DNA of 64,000 nt from the NCBI GenBank assembly GCA_902479135.1, contig CABSNU010000007.1, positions 11,849 to 75,848 on the forward strand. The letters run 5' to 3'. Numbering within the stretch: the stretch's first letter is position 1; each line of letters opens with the position of its first letter. Source of the stretch: an uncultured Collinsella sp. Lineage in GTDB: Bacteria > Actinomycetota > Coriobacteriia > Coriobacteriales > Coriobacteriaceae. Shown here in pieces: positions 14,992 to 23,321 of the stretch. The position numbers and the translations under genes were made by a program. The notes below the pieces were generated by a model, which made no database searches, was not told the DNA's origin, and saw only the letters and a list, made by a program, of their open reading frames with translations.

Positions 14992-17046
14992 TTACATAAT
15001 GCCGCAGAACGCGAGCAGCATGTCGATGAGCTTGATGAATACGAACGGGGCAACGATGCCGCCCAGACCCCACACGAGCAGGTTGTGGATCAGCAGCTGT
15101 CCGGACGGCACCTCGCGGTACTTAACGCCCTTCAGCGCGGCCGGGATCAGCGCGACGATAACGAGCGCGTTATAGATGATGGCCGAAAGAACCGCGGACA
15201 GCGGGCTTGCCAGACCGAGGATGTTGAGCGCGCCAAGGCCCGGGTAGATCGGCGAGAACAGGGCCGGGATGATAGCGAAGTACTTCGCCACGTCGTTGGC
15301 GACCGAGAAGGTCGTGAGCGAACCGCGGGTCATGAGCAGCTGCTTGCCGATACGCACGACCTCGATGAGCTTGGTGGGGCTGGAGTCGAGGTCGACCATA
15401 TTGCCGGCCTCCTTGGCAGCCTGGGTGCCCGTGTTCATGGCCACGGCGACATCCGCCTGCGCCAGCGCCGGCGCGTCGTTGGTGCCGTCGCCGGTCATGG
15501 CGACCAGGTGGCCCTCACGCTGGAACTCGCGGATCTTCTCGAGCTTGCCCTCAGGGGTGGCCTCGGCCAGGAAGTCGTCAACGCCGGCCTCGGCGGCGAT
15601 TGCCGCGGCGGTGAGCGGGTTGTCGCCCGTCACCATGATGGTCTTGATGCCCATCTTGCGCAGGTCGGCGAACTTCTCCTTAACGCCGGACTTGATGATG
15701 TCCTTGAGGTACACAACGCCCAGCACGCGGCAGTTCTTGGTCACGACCAGCGGGGTGCCGCCGGCCTTGGCGATGCGCTCGACGGCCTCGTCGCACTCCT
15801 GGGAGAACACGCCGCCGGCTGCCTCCACATAGGTGCGCACGGAATCGGCAGCGCCCTTGCGGATCTCATTGCCCTCGTAGTTCACACCGGACATGCGGGT
15901 CGCCGCGGTGAAGGGGATGAACTCCATACCCTTATCCTCGAGTGTGCGGCCGCGCAGACCGAACTGCTCCTTGGCGAGCACGACGATGGAACGGCCCTCG
16001 GGGGTCTCGTCGGCCAGCGAGGAAAGCTGGGCGGCATCGGCCAGCTCCGCGGGATCGACGCCGTCGACCGGGATGAACTCGGCGGCTTGGCGGTTACCCA
16101 GGGTGATGGTGCCGGTCTTGTCGAGCATGAGGATGTCGACGTCGCCGGCGGCCTCGATGGCGCGGCCGGACATGGCCAGCACGTTGGCCTCGTTCAGACG
16201 GCTCATGCCGGCGATGCCGATGGCGGACAGAAGGGCGCCGATGGTAGTGGGAGCCAGGCACACGAGCAGCGCCACGAGCGTGGTCACGGCCGTGGGGTTG
16301 ACCATGTCGTTAAGACCGGACGAGAAGCAGGAGTAACAATACAGGGCCAACGTGACCAGGATAAAGACGATGGAGAGGGCCACCAGGAAGATCTCCAGAG
16401 CAATCTCGTTAGGGGTCTTCTTACGCGCGGCACCCTCGACCATCGCGATCATCTTGTCCAGGAAGCTCTGGCCGGGCTCGCTGGAGATCTTGACGATGAT
16501 CCAGTCGGACAGCACCGTGGTACCGCCGGTAACGGCAGAGCGGTCGCCGCCGGCCTCGCGGACCACGGGGGCGGACTCGCCGGTGATGGCGGACTCGTCA
16601 ACGGAGGCAGCGCCCTCGATGACGTCGCCGTCGCCGGGAATCTGCTCGCCGGCGCGTACGATCACCAGGTCGCCGCGCGTGAGCTCGGTGCCGGGAACGA
16701 CGGTGAAGTGCTCCTTGTCCTCAACGGACTCGATGCGATGGGCCTCGACATCCTTCTTGGCCGCACGCAGGGAATCGGCCTGGGCCTTACCGCGGCCCTC
16801 GGCAAGAGCCTCGGCGAAGTTCGAGAACAGGTCGGTGAGCCACAAGATGACCGCGATGGCGACCACATAGTAAGTGGGCACACCCGCGTCCTGCACACCG
16901 GAGATGGAAGCGACGGCCAGGACGGAGGTCATGACGGCGGAAAGCCACACCAGGAACATGACCGGGTTTTGAATCTGGACGCGAGGATCCAGCTTGGCAA
17001 ACGAGTCGCGGACCGCGCGGCCCATCATGTCTTTTTGCATAGTCAT
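14992..17046 (-). CDS. kdpB: Potassium-transporting P-type ATPase, catalytic subunit B
   Basis: 684 residues from ATG 17046, which follows AAAGGAGGG; the frame runs on upstream into kdpA without a better site. P-type ATPase landmarks: TGES at 155-158, the phosphorylated aspartate D309 in 'MLDKTGTITLG', 'MVTGDNPLTAAAIA' and 'MTGDGTNDAPALAQADVAVA'. KdpB hydrolyses ATP to power high-affinity K+ uptake through KdpA. The serine of TGES, the target of inhibitory phosphorylation in E. coli (S162), is kept (S158). Between kdpA and kdpC. Confidence 0.98.
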   Translation of the reverse strand: MTMQKDMMGRAVRDSFAKLDPRVQIQNPVMFLVWLSAVMTSVLAVASISGVQDAGVPTYYVVAIAVILWLTDLFSNFAEALAEGRGKAQADSLRAAKKDVEAHRIESVEDKEHFTVVPGTELTRGDLVIVRAGEQIPGDGDVIEGAASVDESAITGESAPVVREAGGDRSAVTGGTTVLSDWIIVKISSEPGQSFLDKMIAMVEGAARKKTPNEIALEIFLVALSIVFILVTLALYCYSCFSSGLNDMVNPTAVTTLVALLVCLAPTTIGALLSAIGIAGMSRLNEANVLAMSGRAIEAAGDVDILMLDKTGTITLGNRQAAEFIPVDGVDPAELADAAQLSSLADETPEGRSIVVLAKEQFGLRGRTLEDKGMEFIPFTAATRMSGVNYEGNEIRKGAADSVRTYVEAAGGVFSQECDEAVERIAKAGGTPLVVTKNCRVLGVVYLKDIIKSGVKEKFADLRKMGIKTIMVTGDNPLTAAAIAAEAGVDDFLAEATPEGKLEKIREFQREGHLVAMTGDGTNDAPALAQADVAVAMNTGTQAAKEAGNMVDLDSSPTKLIEVVRIGKQLLMTRGSLTTFSVANDVAKYFAIIPALFSPIYPGLGALNILGLASPLSAVLSAIIYNALVIVALIPAALKGVKYREVPSGQLLIHNLLVWGLGGIVAPFVFIKLIDMLLAFCGIM

Positions 17047-17062
17047 AAATCTGCGCCCTCCT

Positions 17063-18886
17063 TTACGCAATCATCTGGAAGAACTCGGCAACGGGGCCAA
17101 GCGCCAGGGCCGGGAAGAAGCTCAGGGCACCGATCAGTAGAACGATGAACACGAGCAGGAATACGAACATGCCGTTGGTGGTGGACAGGGTACCGGCGCT
17201 CTCGGCGACCTTACCCTTCCCGGCCAGCGAGCCCGCGATGGCGAGCGTGCCCACAATCGGCAGGAACCGCGCGAACAGCATCTCGATACCCAGCAGCACG
17301 TTGATCCACGGGATGTTGCAGTTCATGCCGGCGAATGAGGAGCCGTTGTTGCCGCCAGCCGAAGTAAGGGTGTACAGGACCTCGGAGAAGCCATGCGCCC
17401 CGCCGTTGGTGAGTTGGTCGACAAGACCGGGCACCATGCAGGCGATAGCGGAGCTCACCAGAATGGCGAACGGAGTGGCGAGACACAGAACCACCGCCCA
17501 GCGCATCTCGGTCGGCTCGATCTTCTTGCCCAGGAACTCGGGCGTGCGGCCGACCATAAGGCCGGCGATAAACACCGTGAGGATGGCGAAGCCGATCATG
17601 CCGTACAAGCCGCAGCCCACGCCGCCGAAGACGACCTCGCCCAGCGCTATCTGGAGCATCTGGACAAACCCGCCGAGCGGGGTGTAGGAGTCGTGCATGG
17701 AGTTGACCGAGCCGTTGGAAGCAGCCGTCGTGAAAGCGGACCAGGTGGAAGAGGAGGCGATGCCAAAGCGGCTCTCCTTGCCCTCCATATTGCCGCCCGC
17801 CTGGCCGTCGGTCATCTCGATGTTGACCGCGCCGCCATCGGCCAGCTGCGACGTACCCATATGCTCGTTAACGGCGATGATGCCGGTAAAGACCACGAGT
17901 AGGATAAGCATCGCCGCGAAGATGGCCTTGCCCTGCTTGGTGTTCTTGACGCCGATACCGAAGGTGAAGCAGCAGGCGGCCGGGATCAGCAGCAGGCTGG
18001 TCATCTCGATGATATTGGTGAAGGCACTGGGGTTCTCATACGGATGGGCGGAGTTCACGCCGAAGAAGCCGCCGCCATTGGTGCCGGACTGCTTGATGGC
18101 GACCTGAGGAGCCGCGGGACCCTGGGGCAGGAACTGCTCGGTGACCACGCGCGCGCCCTCGACAACCTTGCCGTCGACCTTGACCGTGTCGCCCTCGATC
18201 TGGGCGCCGTCGATGACGCTCCAGCCGCCGTCTGCATTAGGCTGGACAGCGACGGGCTCTACGAGCTCAGCCTTCTGAGCCGGCTGGAAGTTGGAGATGA
18301 CGCCACCGGCAGCCAGGCAGACGCCGAACACGAGGTTCAGCGGGATGAGCACATACAGGACGGTGCGGGTGAGGTCGACCCAGAAGGAACCCAGACCCTG
18401 CTCCTTGACCTGACGGAAGCCGCGGATCAGCGCGAACATGACCGCAATACCGGTGCCAGCGGAAACGAAGTTCTGCACGGTGAGGCCCATGAACTGCACA
18501 AAGTAGGACAGGGTGGTCTCACCGGAATAGGATTGCCAATTGGTGTTGGTTATGAAGGAAGCAGCCGTATTGAACGACAGGTCCCATGACACACCCGGCA
18601 GGTGCTGGGGATTGCCTGGCAAGAAGGACTGAAGCGTCTGGAGTGCCACAAGAGCCACGAGGCCGATCCCCGAAAAGACCAGCACGCTCGTCAGGTAGCG
18701 CCTACACCCCATCTGCTCTGCCGCGTCGATGCGAAGCAGACGATAGACGCCACGCTCCACAGGAGCAATCACAGGCGACAGGAACGTATGCTCACCATCC
18801 ATGATATGGGCCATGAACCGACCGAGCGGAACGGCCAGGACGACGAGCACGGCAAAGTACAAGATGTACTGAATCGCAGCGTCCAT
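17063..18886 (-). CDS. kdpA: Potassium-transporting ATPase subunit A (K+ channel-like)
   Basis: 607 residues, ~10 membrane segments. Selectivity-filter-like loops characteristic of KdpA are present ('SFITNTNWQSYSGET', 'KQSGTNGGGFFGVNSAHPYE', 'TSAGGNNGSSFAG'). It binds and conducts K+ in the KdpFABC complex, related to the SKT superfamily. The ATG at 18886 lies three bases after the kdpF stop. A soluble insertion of about 60 residues (~205-265) falls before the second filter loop. The length is slightly above the E. coli protein (557 residues). Confidence 0.97.
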   Translation of the reverse strand: MDAAIQYILYFAVLVVLAVPLGRFMAHIMDGEHTFLSPVIAPVERGVYRLLRIDAAEQMGCRRYLTSVLVFSGIGLVALVALQTLQSFLPGNPQHLPGVSWDLSFNTAASFITNTNWQSYSGETTLSYFVQFMGLTVQNFVSAGTGIAVMFALIRGFRQVKEQGLGSFWVDLTRTVLYVLIPLNLVFGVCLAAGGVISNFQPAQKAELVEPVAVQPNADGGWSVIDGAQIEGDTVKVDGKVVEGARVVTEQFLPQGPAAPQVAIKQSGTNGGGFFGVNSAHPYENPSAFTNIIEMTSLLLIPAACCFTFGIGVKNTKQGKAIFAAMLILLVVFTGIIAVNEHMGTSQLADGGAVNIEMTDGQAGGNMEGKESRFGIASSSTWSAFTTAASNGSVNSMHDSYTPLGGFVQMLQIALGEVVFGGVGCGLYGMIGFAILTVFIAGLMVGRTPEFLGKKIEPTEMRWAVVLCLATPFAILVSSAIACMVPGLVDQLTNGGAHGFSEVLYTLTSAGGNNGSSFAGMNCNIPWINVLLGIEMLFARFLPIVGTLAIAGSLAGKGKVAESAGTLSTTNGMFVFLLVFIVLLIGALSFFPALALGPVAEFFQMIA

Positions 18887-18889
18887 AGT

Positions 18890-18976
18890 TTACGAATCAC
18901 TCCTCATCAGAATGTAGATGTAATAGATAAGGAGTCCAATGCAGACGACTCCGATGATGGGAATGAGGATGTCCAT
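18890..18976 (-). CDS. kdpF: KdpF-like small membrane subunit (28 aa)
   Basis: This small ORF encodes 28 residues forming one hydrophobic helix ('ILIPIIGVVCIGLLIYYIYI') with a polar tail 'LMRSDS'. It starts after AAGGGGCGG and ends three bases before the kdpA ATG. KdpF is a short lipid-like peptide that stabilises the KdpABC complex; size, position and hydrophobicity agree. Sequence conservation in this family is low, so the call rests on context. Confidence 0.8.
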   Translation of the reverse strand: MDILIPIIGVVCIGLLIYYIYILMRSDS

Positions 18977-19090
18977 TTTCCGCCCCTTTCACGCGCGGTC
19001 CGATGTCTCGGACGCCTGCTCTCGCAAGCGCCTGGGGACAGTAAACGCTTCTAGAGATTAAAGAGGCGTGAGGGCCGGGGCTCACGACCT

Positions 19091-19109
19091 TAAGATGCCG
19101 TAAAGATGC
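19091..19109. promoter_or_regulatory. Direct repeat, candidate KdpE-binding site between kdpF and kdpD
   Basis: AGATGC occurs at 19093-19098 and 19104-19109 within TTAAGATGCCG / TAAAGATGCAG, an 11-bp direct repeat as expected for OmpR-family dimers. It lies in the 244-bp divergent region (18977-19220) ~115 bp from each start; a TATACT box at 19143-19148 may serve kdpD. No gene is seen in this region. Confidence 0.45.
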
Positions 19110-19220
19110 AGGTAGAAAGCACTATTGCGGCTGCAGTGCGCCTATACTCGACCTCGCGAGCATACAGTGGCGTCCTCACCGCGTATGCACGCATGGACAA
19201 CGTTTCAGAAAGGCTACGCT

Positions 19221-21956
19221 ATGCAGCGCGACGCATCGGACACTCGCGTCAATCCGGACCTCATCCTCAAGGCAATTGAGAAAGACGAGGTCGCCGATGA
19301 CGCTCGAACCAGCCGGGGACACCTCAAGATTTTCTTTGGCTACGCTGCTGGCGTGGGCAAAACCTATGCGATGCTTCAAGCCGCCCACGCCGCCAAGCGG
19401 CGAGGTGTCGACGTCGTCGCGGGATACATCGAGCCGCACGAACGTCCGGCAACTGCCCATCTTGCACAAGGGCTTGAGAACGTGCCCTGTAAACTCATCA
19501 AGCACAACGGCATTGCGCTCAGCGAGTTCGATCTAGATGCGGCTATCGAACGCGCCCCTCAGCTCATCCTTGTCGACGAGCTCGCCCATACGAATGCGCC
19601 AGGGTCTCGCCACGACAAACGCTATCAAGACGTCGAGGAACTTCTACATGCGGGCATCGACGTCTATACGACCGTGAACGTTCAGCATATCGAGAGCCTA
19701 AACGACATGGTTGCATCCATCACCGGCGTTATCGTGAGCGAACGAATCCCCGACCGTATCTTCGATGATGCCGACCAGGTCGAGCTCGTCGACATAGAGC
19801 CCGAAGACCTACTTGAGCGCCTTCGCGCCGGCCTCGTCTACCGTCCCGCACAAGCCGACCGAGCGCAACAGCATTTTTTTACCGTCGAGAACCTCACCGC
19901 ACTCCGAGAAATCGCGCTGCGCCGCTGCGCCGATCGCACCGGCTACCTCACAGACGCCGCACGCGTGCTGGGAAACCGTGACTACTACACCAGGGAGCGT
20001 ATCTTAGTCTGTGTCTCCCCGGCGCCGACCAATCCCCGCATCGTCCGTGCCGCCGCACGCATGGCGAAAGCGTTTCGCAGCGAGCTCGTCGCCCTGTTCG
20101 TAGAGAGCCCGCGCGCGCAGGCCATGAGCGATAATGAGCGCGCCAAGCTTGCAGCCAATATCGCCCTGGCCGAACAGCTCGGAGCACATATGGAAACCGT
20201 CTATGGCGACGACATCGCGTTTCAGATCTCCGAGTTCGCGCGCCTGTCGGGTATTTCGAAGATCGTCATGGGACGCACGGGCGAGCGCAGCAGCGTCCGT
20301 CAGGCCCTCTTCGGCCGCAAATCTCTCGTAGAACAGCTCATAACGTTCGCCCCGAACCTCGACATTTACATCATTCCAGACCAGTCGACTCCGCCCTCCC
20401 GGCCCGAAGGACGCCGCCGTGCGCTCGCCCTGCAGCCGCCCAGCAGCCGTGACGTGCTTCGCACGCTGGCCCTCTCTCTTGTCGCCACGGCTGTTGGCAC
20501 GGCTTTCCGCCATCTGGGATTTGCCGATTCCAGCATCATATCCCTCTATATCCTCACGGCCCTGCTGACCGCCGTCACCACGACGGGGCGTATCTGCACG
20601 ATCGTATCGAGCGTGCTCTCTGTAGTGCTTTACAACTTCTGCTTCGTCACGCCTCTGTTTTCGCTCGCCAGCTACGACCGAAGCTATCTGGTCACGTTCG
20701 GCATCATGTTCGCTACCGCTATGGTCGCCGGCGAGTTAACTGCGCGCATCGCCGACAACGCCCGTACCTCAGCCGAGAACGCATTCAAAACGCGCGTACT
20801 CCTCGAAACGAACCAGCTCTTGCAGCAAGCCCATAGCGCGGAGGAGTGCGCCCACGTCGCCATGAACCAACTCATCAAACTGCTTAAACTCGACGTGGTC
20901 TTCTACACCGCCGAACACGGCACGCTCGGCAAGACGCTCTATGAGTCCGCTGGCACCGAAAACCGTTCCGCGTCGCTGCTCACCGACTACGAGCGCGCCG
21001 TTGCAACCTGGACCTACACCAACAACAAGCGCGCGGGCGCAAGCACGCGGACCCTGCCTGAGGCGCGCTGTCTCTACCTCGCGGTTCGCACCGGCGACAA
21101 GGTATTCGGTGTCATCGGCATCGCCCTGGAGGGGCGCGAGATCGAAGCCTTCGAGCATTCGATCGTCCTATCTATCGTAGGTGAATGCGCCTTGGCGCTC
21201 GAAAGCGACCGGGCGGCGCAAGAGCGCGAAGAGGCTGCGGTCTTGGCGAAAAACGAGCAGCTGCGCGCCAACCTTTTGCGCTCCATCGGCCACGATTTGA
21301 GGACGCCCCTCACGGCTATATCCGGATCTGCGGCAATCCTTCGGAAGAACGACGAGAAGCTCAGCCTCGAACAACGCTGCGATCTTGCCGATGCCATCTA
21401 CGACGACTCCCTCTGGCTTATCGATACCGTGGAGAACCTCCTCGCCATCACACGCGTCGAGGACGGCACCATTCACCTCAACTTCACATCCGAGCTCATC
21501 GACGAGGTCATCGAAGCCGCCCTCAGCCATGTCGCCCAAGCATCGCATGGACGTACCGTCACCATCGAGCACGCTGACGACATCCTGCTGGTACGCATCG
21601 ACGTCCATCTCATCATGCAGGTGCTTACGAATCTCATCATGAACGCCTTCAAATACACGCCCGAGGACTCGACTGTCACCATCAGCGCACGTCGCGAGGG
21701 TGCGTTCGTCGTGGTGGACGTCGCAGACGATGGGCCGGGTGTGGCAGACTGCGACAAGCCTCATATCTTTGAGCGCTTCTTCACCTCAAGCAATACGCGG
21801 CCCGTGGATTCGCGTCGAAGCATCGGCCTTGGGCTGTCGCTCTGCCGCTCCATCGTGGAGGCGCATGGCGGCGCCATCGAAGTTCGCGACAACCACCCCC
21901 ATGGGGCCGTCTTCCGTTTTACCCTGCCCGCCGAGGAGATCGAGATTCATGAATAA
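19221..21956 (+). CDS. kdpD: Osmosensitive K+ channel sensor histidine kinase KdpD
   Basis: 911 residues from ATG 19221, with AAAGG upstream; the frame is open 32 codons earlier but lacks a site. Domains in order: KdpD N-terminal ATPase-like domain with Walker A 'GYAAGVGKT' at 40-48, a universal-stress-protein-like domain (~250-370), four membrane helices (~400-510), a GAF-like domain (~540-660), then HisKA with the phosphorylated His in 'SIGHDLRTPLTAISG' and a HATPase_c domain ('LIMNAFKYTPE', 'DDGPGV', 'GLGLSLCRSIVEAHGG'). KdpD senses K+ limitation and phosphorylates KdpE, and also controls its dephosphorylation. Divergent from kdpFABC and overlapping kdpE by 8 bp. Confidence 0.97.
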   Translation: MQRDASDTRVNPDLILKAIEKDEVADDARTSRGHLKIFFGYAAGVGKTYAMLQAAHAAKRRGVDVVAGYIEPHERPATAHLAQGLENVPCKLIKHNGIALSEFDLDAAIERAPQLILVDELAHTNAPGSRHDKRYQDVEELLHAGIDVYTTVNVQHIESLNDMVASITGVIVSERIPDRIFDDADQVELVDIEPEDLLERLRAGLVYRPAQADRAQQHFFTVENLTALREIALRRCADRTGYLTDAARVLGNRDYYTRERILVCVSPAPTNPRIVRAAARMAKAFRSELVALFVESPRAQAMSDNERAKLAANIALAEQLGAHMETVYGDDIAFQISEFARLSGISKIVMGRTGERSSVRQALFGRKSLVEQLITFAPNLDIYIIPDQSTPPSRPEGRRRALALQPPSSRDVLRTLALSLVATAVGTAFRHLGFADSSIISLYILTALLTAVTTTGRICTIVSSVLSVVLYNFCFVTPLFSLASYDRSYLVTFGIMFATAMVAGELTARIADNARTSAENAFKTRVLLETNQLLQQAHSAEECAHVAMNQLIKLLKLDVVFYTAEHGTLGKTLYESAGTENRSASLLTDYERAVATWTYTNNKRAGASTRTLPEARCLYLAVRTGDKVFGVIGIALEGREIEAFEHSIVLSIVGECALALESDRAAQEREEAAVLAKNEQLRANLLRSIGHDLRTPLTAISGSAAILRKNDEKLSLEQRCDLADAIYDDSLWLIDTVENLLAITRVEDGTIHLNFTSELIDEVIEAALSHVAQASHGRTVTIEHADDILLVRIDVHLIMQVLTNLIMNAFKYTPEDSTVTISARREGAFVVVDVADDGPGVADCDKPHIFERFFTSSNTRPVDSRRSIGLGLSLCRSIVEAHGGAIEVRDNHPHGAVFRFTLPAEEIEIHE

Positions 21957-22653
21957 TGCCGTTAAGCCACGCATCCTCCTGGTCGAAGATGACCTGACCG
22001 TTCAAAACCTCGTTTCGACCGCGCTTGACCTCCACGGCTACGTCGTGAGCAAGGTTTGCAACGGCCAGGCCGCCATCATGGATGCGGTGTCGCACGGCCC
22101 CAGCCTCATCATGCTCGACCTCGGCCTTCCCGACATTGACGGTATCGAGGTCATCACGAAGATCCGAAGCTGGTCGGCAGTCCCCATTATCGTCATCTCG
22201 GCGCGCTCCGAAGATTCCGACAAGATTGCAGCACTTGACGCAGGGGCAGACGACTACCTCACCAAGCCCTTTTCTGTGGATGAGCTGCTCGCGCGCGTCC
22301 GTGCGAATTTGAGGCGCTCCTCGATGGCGTCGAGCGAGTCGACAGAAGCGAGCACGTTCGACAACGGTCCGCTGCATATCGACTACGCCGCGGGATACGC
22401 GACGAAAGACGGACGCGAGCTCTCGCTCACCCCAACCGAGTACAAATTGCTCGTCCTTCTGGCGAAAAACGTCGACAAGGTGCTCACCCACACCTTCATC
22501 ACCCGCGAGATATGGGGCACGAGCTGGGACAGCGATCTGGCGAGCCTGCGCGTGTTCATGCGCACCCTGCGCAAGAAGATCGAGGCAGACCCCTCTCACC
22601 CCAAGATGATTCAGACGCACATGGGTGTCGGGTACCGCATGCAGCGTCTCTAG
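21949..22653 (+). CDS. kdpE: KDP operon response regulator KdpE
   Basis: 234 residues from the ATG at 21949, which overlaps the kdpD stop (ATGAATAA), so translation is coupled. The frame is open further upstream within kdpD but only as a shadow. Receiver: acidic pair in 'LVEDDL', phosphorylated Asp in 'IMLDLGLPDIDG', Lys in 'YLTKPF'; OmpR/PhoB winged helix at ~130-232 ('LTPTEYKLLVLLAKN', 'VFMRTLRKKIEADP', 'GVGYRM'). It should activate kdpFABC under low K+. The probable target repeat is at 19091-19109. Confidence 0.97.
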   Translation: MNNAVKPRILLVEDDLTVQNLVSTALDLHGYVVSKVCNGQAAIMDAVSHGPSLIMLDLGLPDIDGIEVITKIRSWSAVPIIVISARSEDSDKIAALDAGADDYLTKPFSVDELLARVRANLRRSSMASSESTEASTFDNGPLHIDYAAGYATKDGRELSLTPTEYKLLVLLAKNVDKVLTHTFITREIWGTSWDSDLASLRVFMRTLRKKIEADPSHPKMIQTHMGVGYRMQRL

Positions 22654-22660
22654 CCCACCC

Positions 22661-22750
22661 CACAAAAAAGTTGCGGTGGAATACGGAGTAGATAAGGCCT
22701 TTGATAGCCAAAACAGTCCGTATTTCACCGCAACTGATGGGTGGGATGGA
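22661..22750. repeat. 90-bp intergenic repeat, copy B
   Basis: Same element as 14251-14340 (about six differences), again with 17-bp arms and a T-run readable on the minus strand. It begins eight bases after the kdpE stop. Here the T-run points against kdpE, so it is not an obvious kdpE terminator; it could end minus-strand transcripts from the 22945-23145 gene. Confidence 0.85.
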
Positions 22751-22858
22751 TTAGAGGCCCAGGTAGCTGGTCATGCCTTCGACGGCGAGCTTGGCGCCTG
22801 CCACGGCATGGACGACCTTGAGCGGGCCGTTGACCACATAGTTAGCGATACCCCAAAA
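22751..22858 (-). pseudogene. Possible C-terminal gene remnant (35 codons)
   Basis: On the minus strand an open frame without an ATG reads FWGIANYVVNGPLKVV..., ending ...TSYLGL and a TAA that abuts repeat B. The composition looks protein-like, and an in-frame stop cuts it off from anything upstream. It may be the tail of a lost gene; it could also be chance. Confidence 0.25.
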
Positions 22859-22896
22859 TCACTCTTCAACTCGCCGCGCTCTCCCCCAAATGTGCA

Positions 22897-22930
22897 AAGC
22901 GCCCCGCGAACGGATGCTCGCGAGGCGCTT
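22897..22930 (-). terminator. Hairpin downstream of the Cys-rich FeoB partner
   Basis: Arms AAGCGCCCCGCGA / TCGCGAGGCGCTT (one mismatch), 14 bp past the stop at 22945. The tail on the minus strand is only weakly T-rich (TTTGCACATTTG). Confidence 0.5.
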
Positions 22931-22944
22931 GGGTGCCTGGACCT

Positions 22945-23145
22945 TTATTTGATGCCGCGGCCCAAGTCTTCGGCGATTTTGTCTACGCCCTTAAGTGCGG
23001 CGCAGGTCTTTTTGTTGGAGCAATGTCCCGTGCAAACGCCACCTTGAGCGCAGTCGGCGCAAGTGCCCTTACGATAAATGCGCACGCACACGGCGACAAA
23101 CGCAATGCCGATAACAGCCAGTACAACAATATCGATAGGTGCCAT
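22945..23145 (-). CDS. FeoB-associated Cys-rich membrane protein
   Basis: 66 residues: one membrane helix (~4-22), a short basic segment, then a cysteine cluster ('CADCAQGGVCTGHCSNKKTC'). This matches the small FeoB-associated Cys-rich proteins found next to ferrous transporters in anaerobes, which are thought to substitute for FeoC. It lies 176 bp downstream of feoB beyond a strong terminator, so it may have its own promoter or depend on readthrough. Confidence 0.75.
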   Translation of the reverse strand: MAPIDIVVLAVIGIAFVAVCVRIYRKGTCADCAQGGVCTGHCSNKKTCAALKGVDKIAEDLGRGIK

Positions 23146-23256
23146 AGCAAGCCTCCTCTAGTTAACCATCACTTACTTTACCCCATTCTCCACCTACCAA
23201 AAAGGGGCAGGTTTATTTTGGTCGGTTTTATCTGCGGAAACGCCACATCTCCCTCA

Positions 23257-23297
23257 CCAAAAAGCCCGAGTGTCGCTGGGACACCCGGGCTTTTTGG
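23257..23297 (-). terminator. Strong bidirectional hairpin terminator after feoB
   Basis: CCAAAAAGCCCG-GTGTC / GACAC-CGGGCTTTTTGG forms a long stem with A/T runs at its base, 25 bp after the feoB stop. Confidence 0.85.
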
Positions 23298-23321
23298 AAA
23301 GGGGCTAATCCTTATTCAGAC

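Noticed and set aside
14782..17148. 788-codon open frame on the plus strand opposite kdpB
   Set aside because: kdpB on the minus strand has all P-type ATPase motifs; the plus frame is a high-GC shadow without recognisable domains.
14251..22750. Repeats around kdp considered as transposon ends or att sites
   Set aside because: They are direct, not inverted, with no transposase or integrase between them; kept only as recombination-prone repeats.
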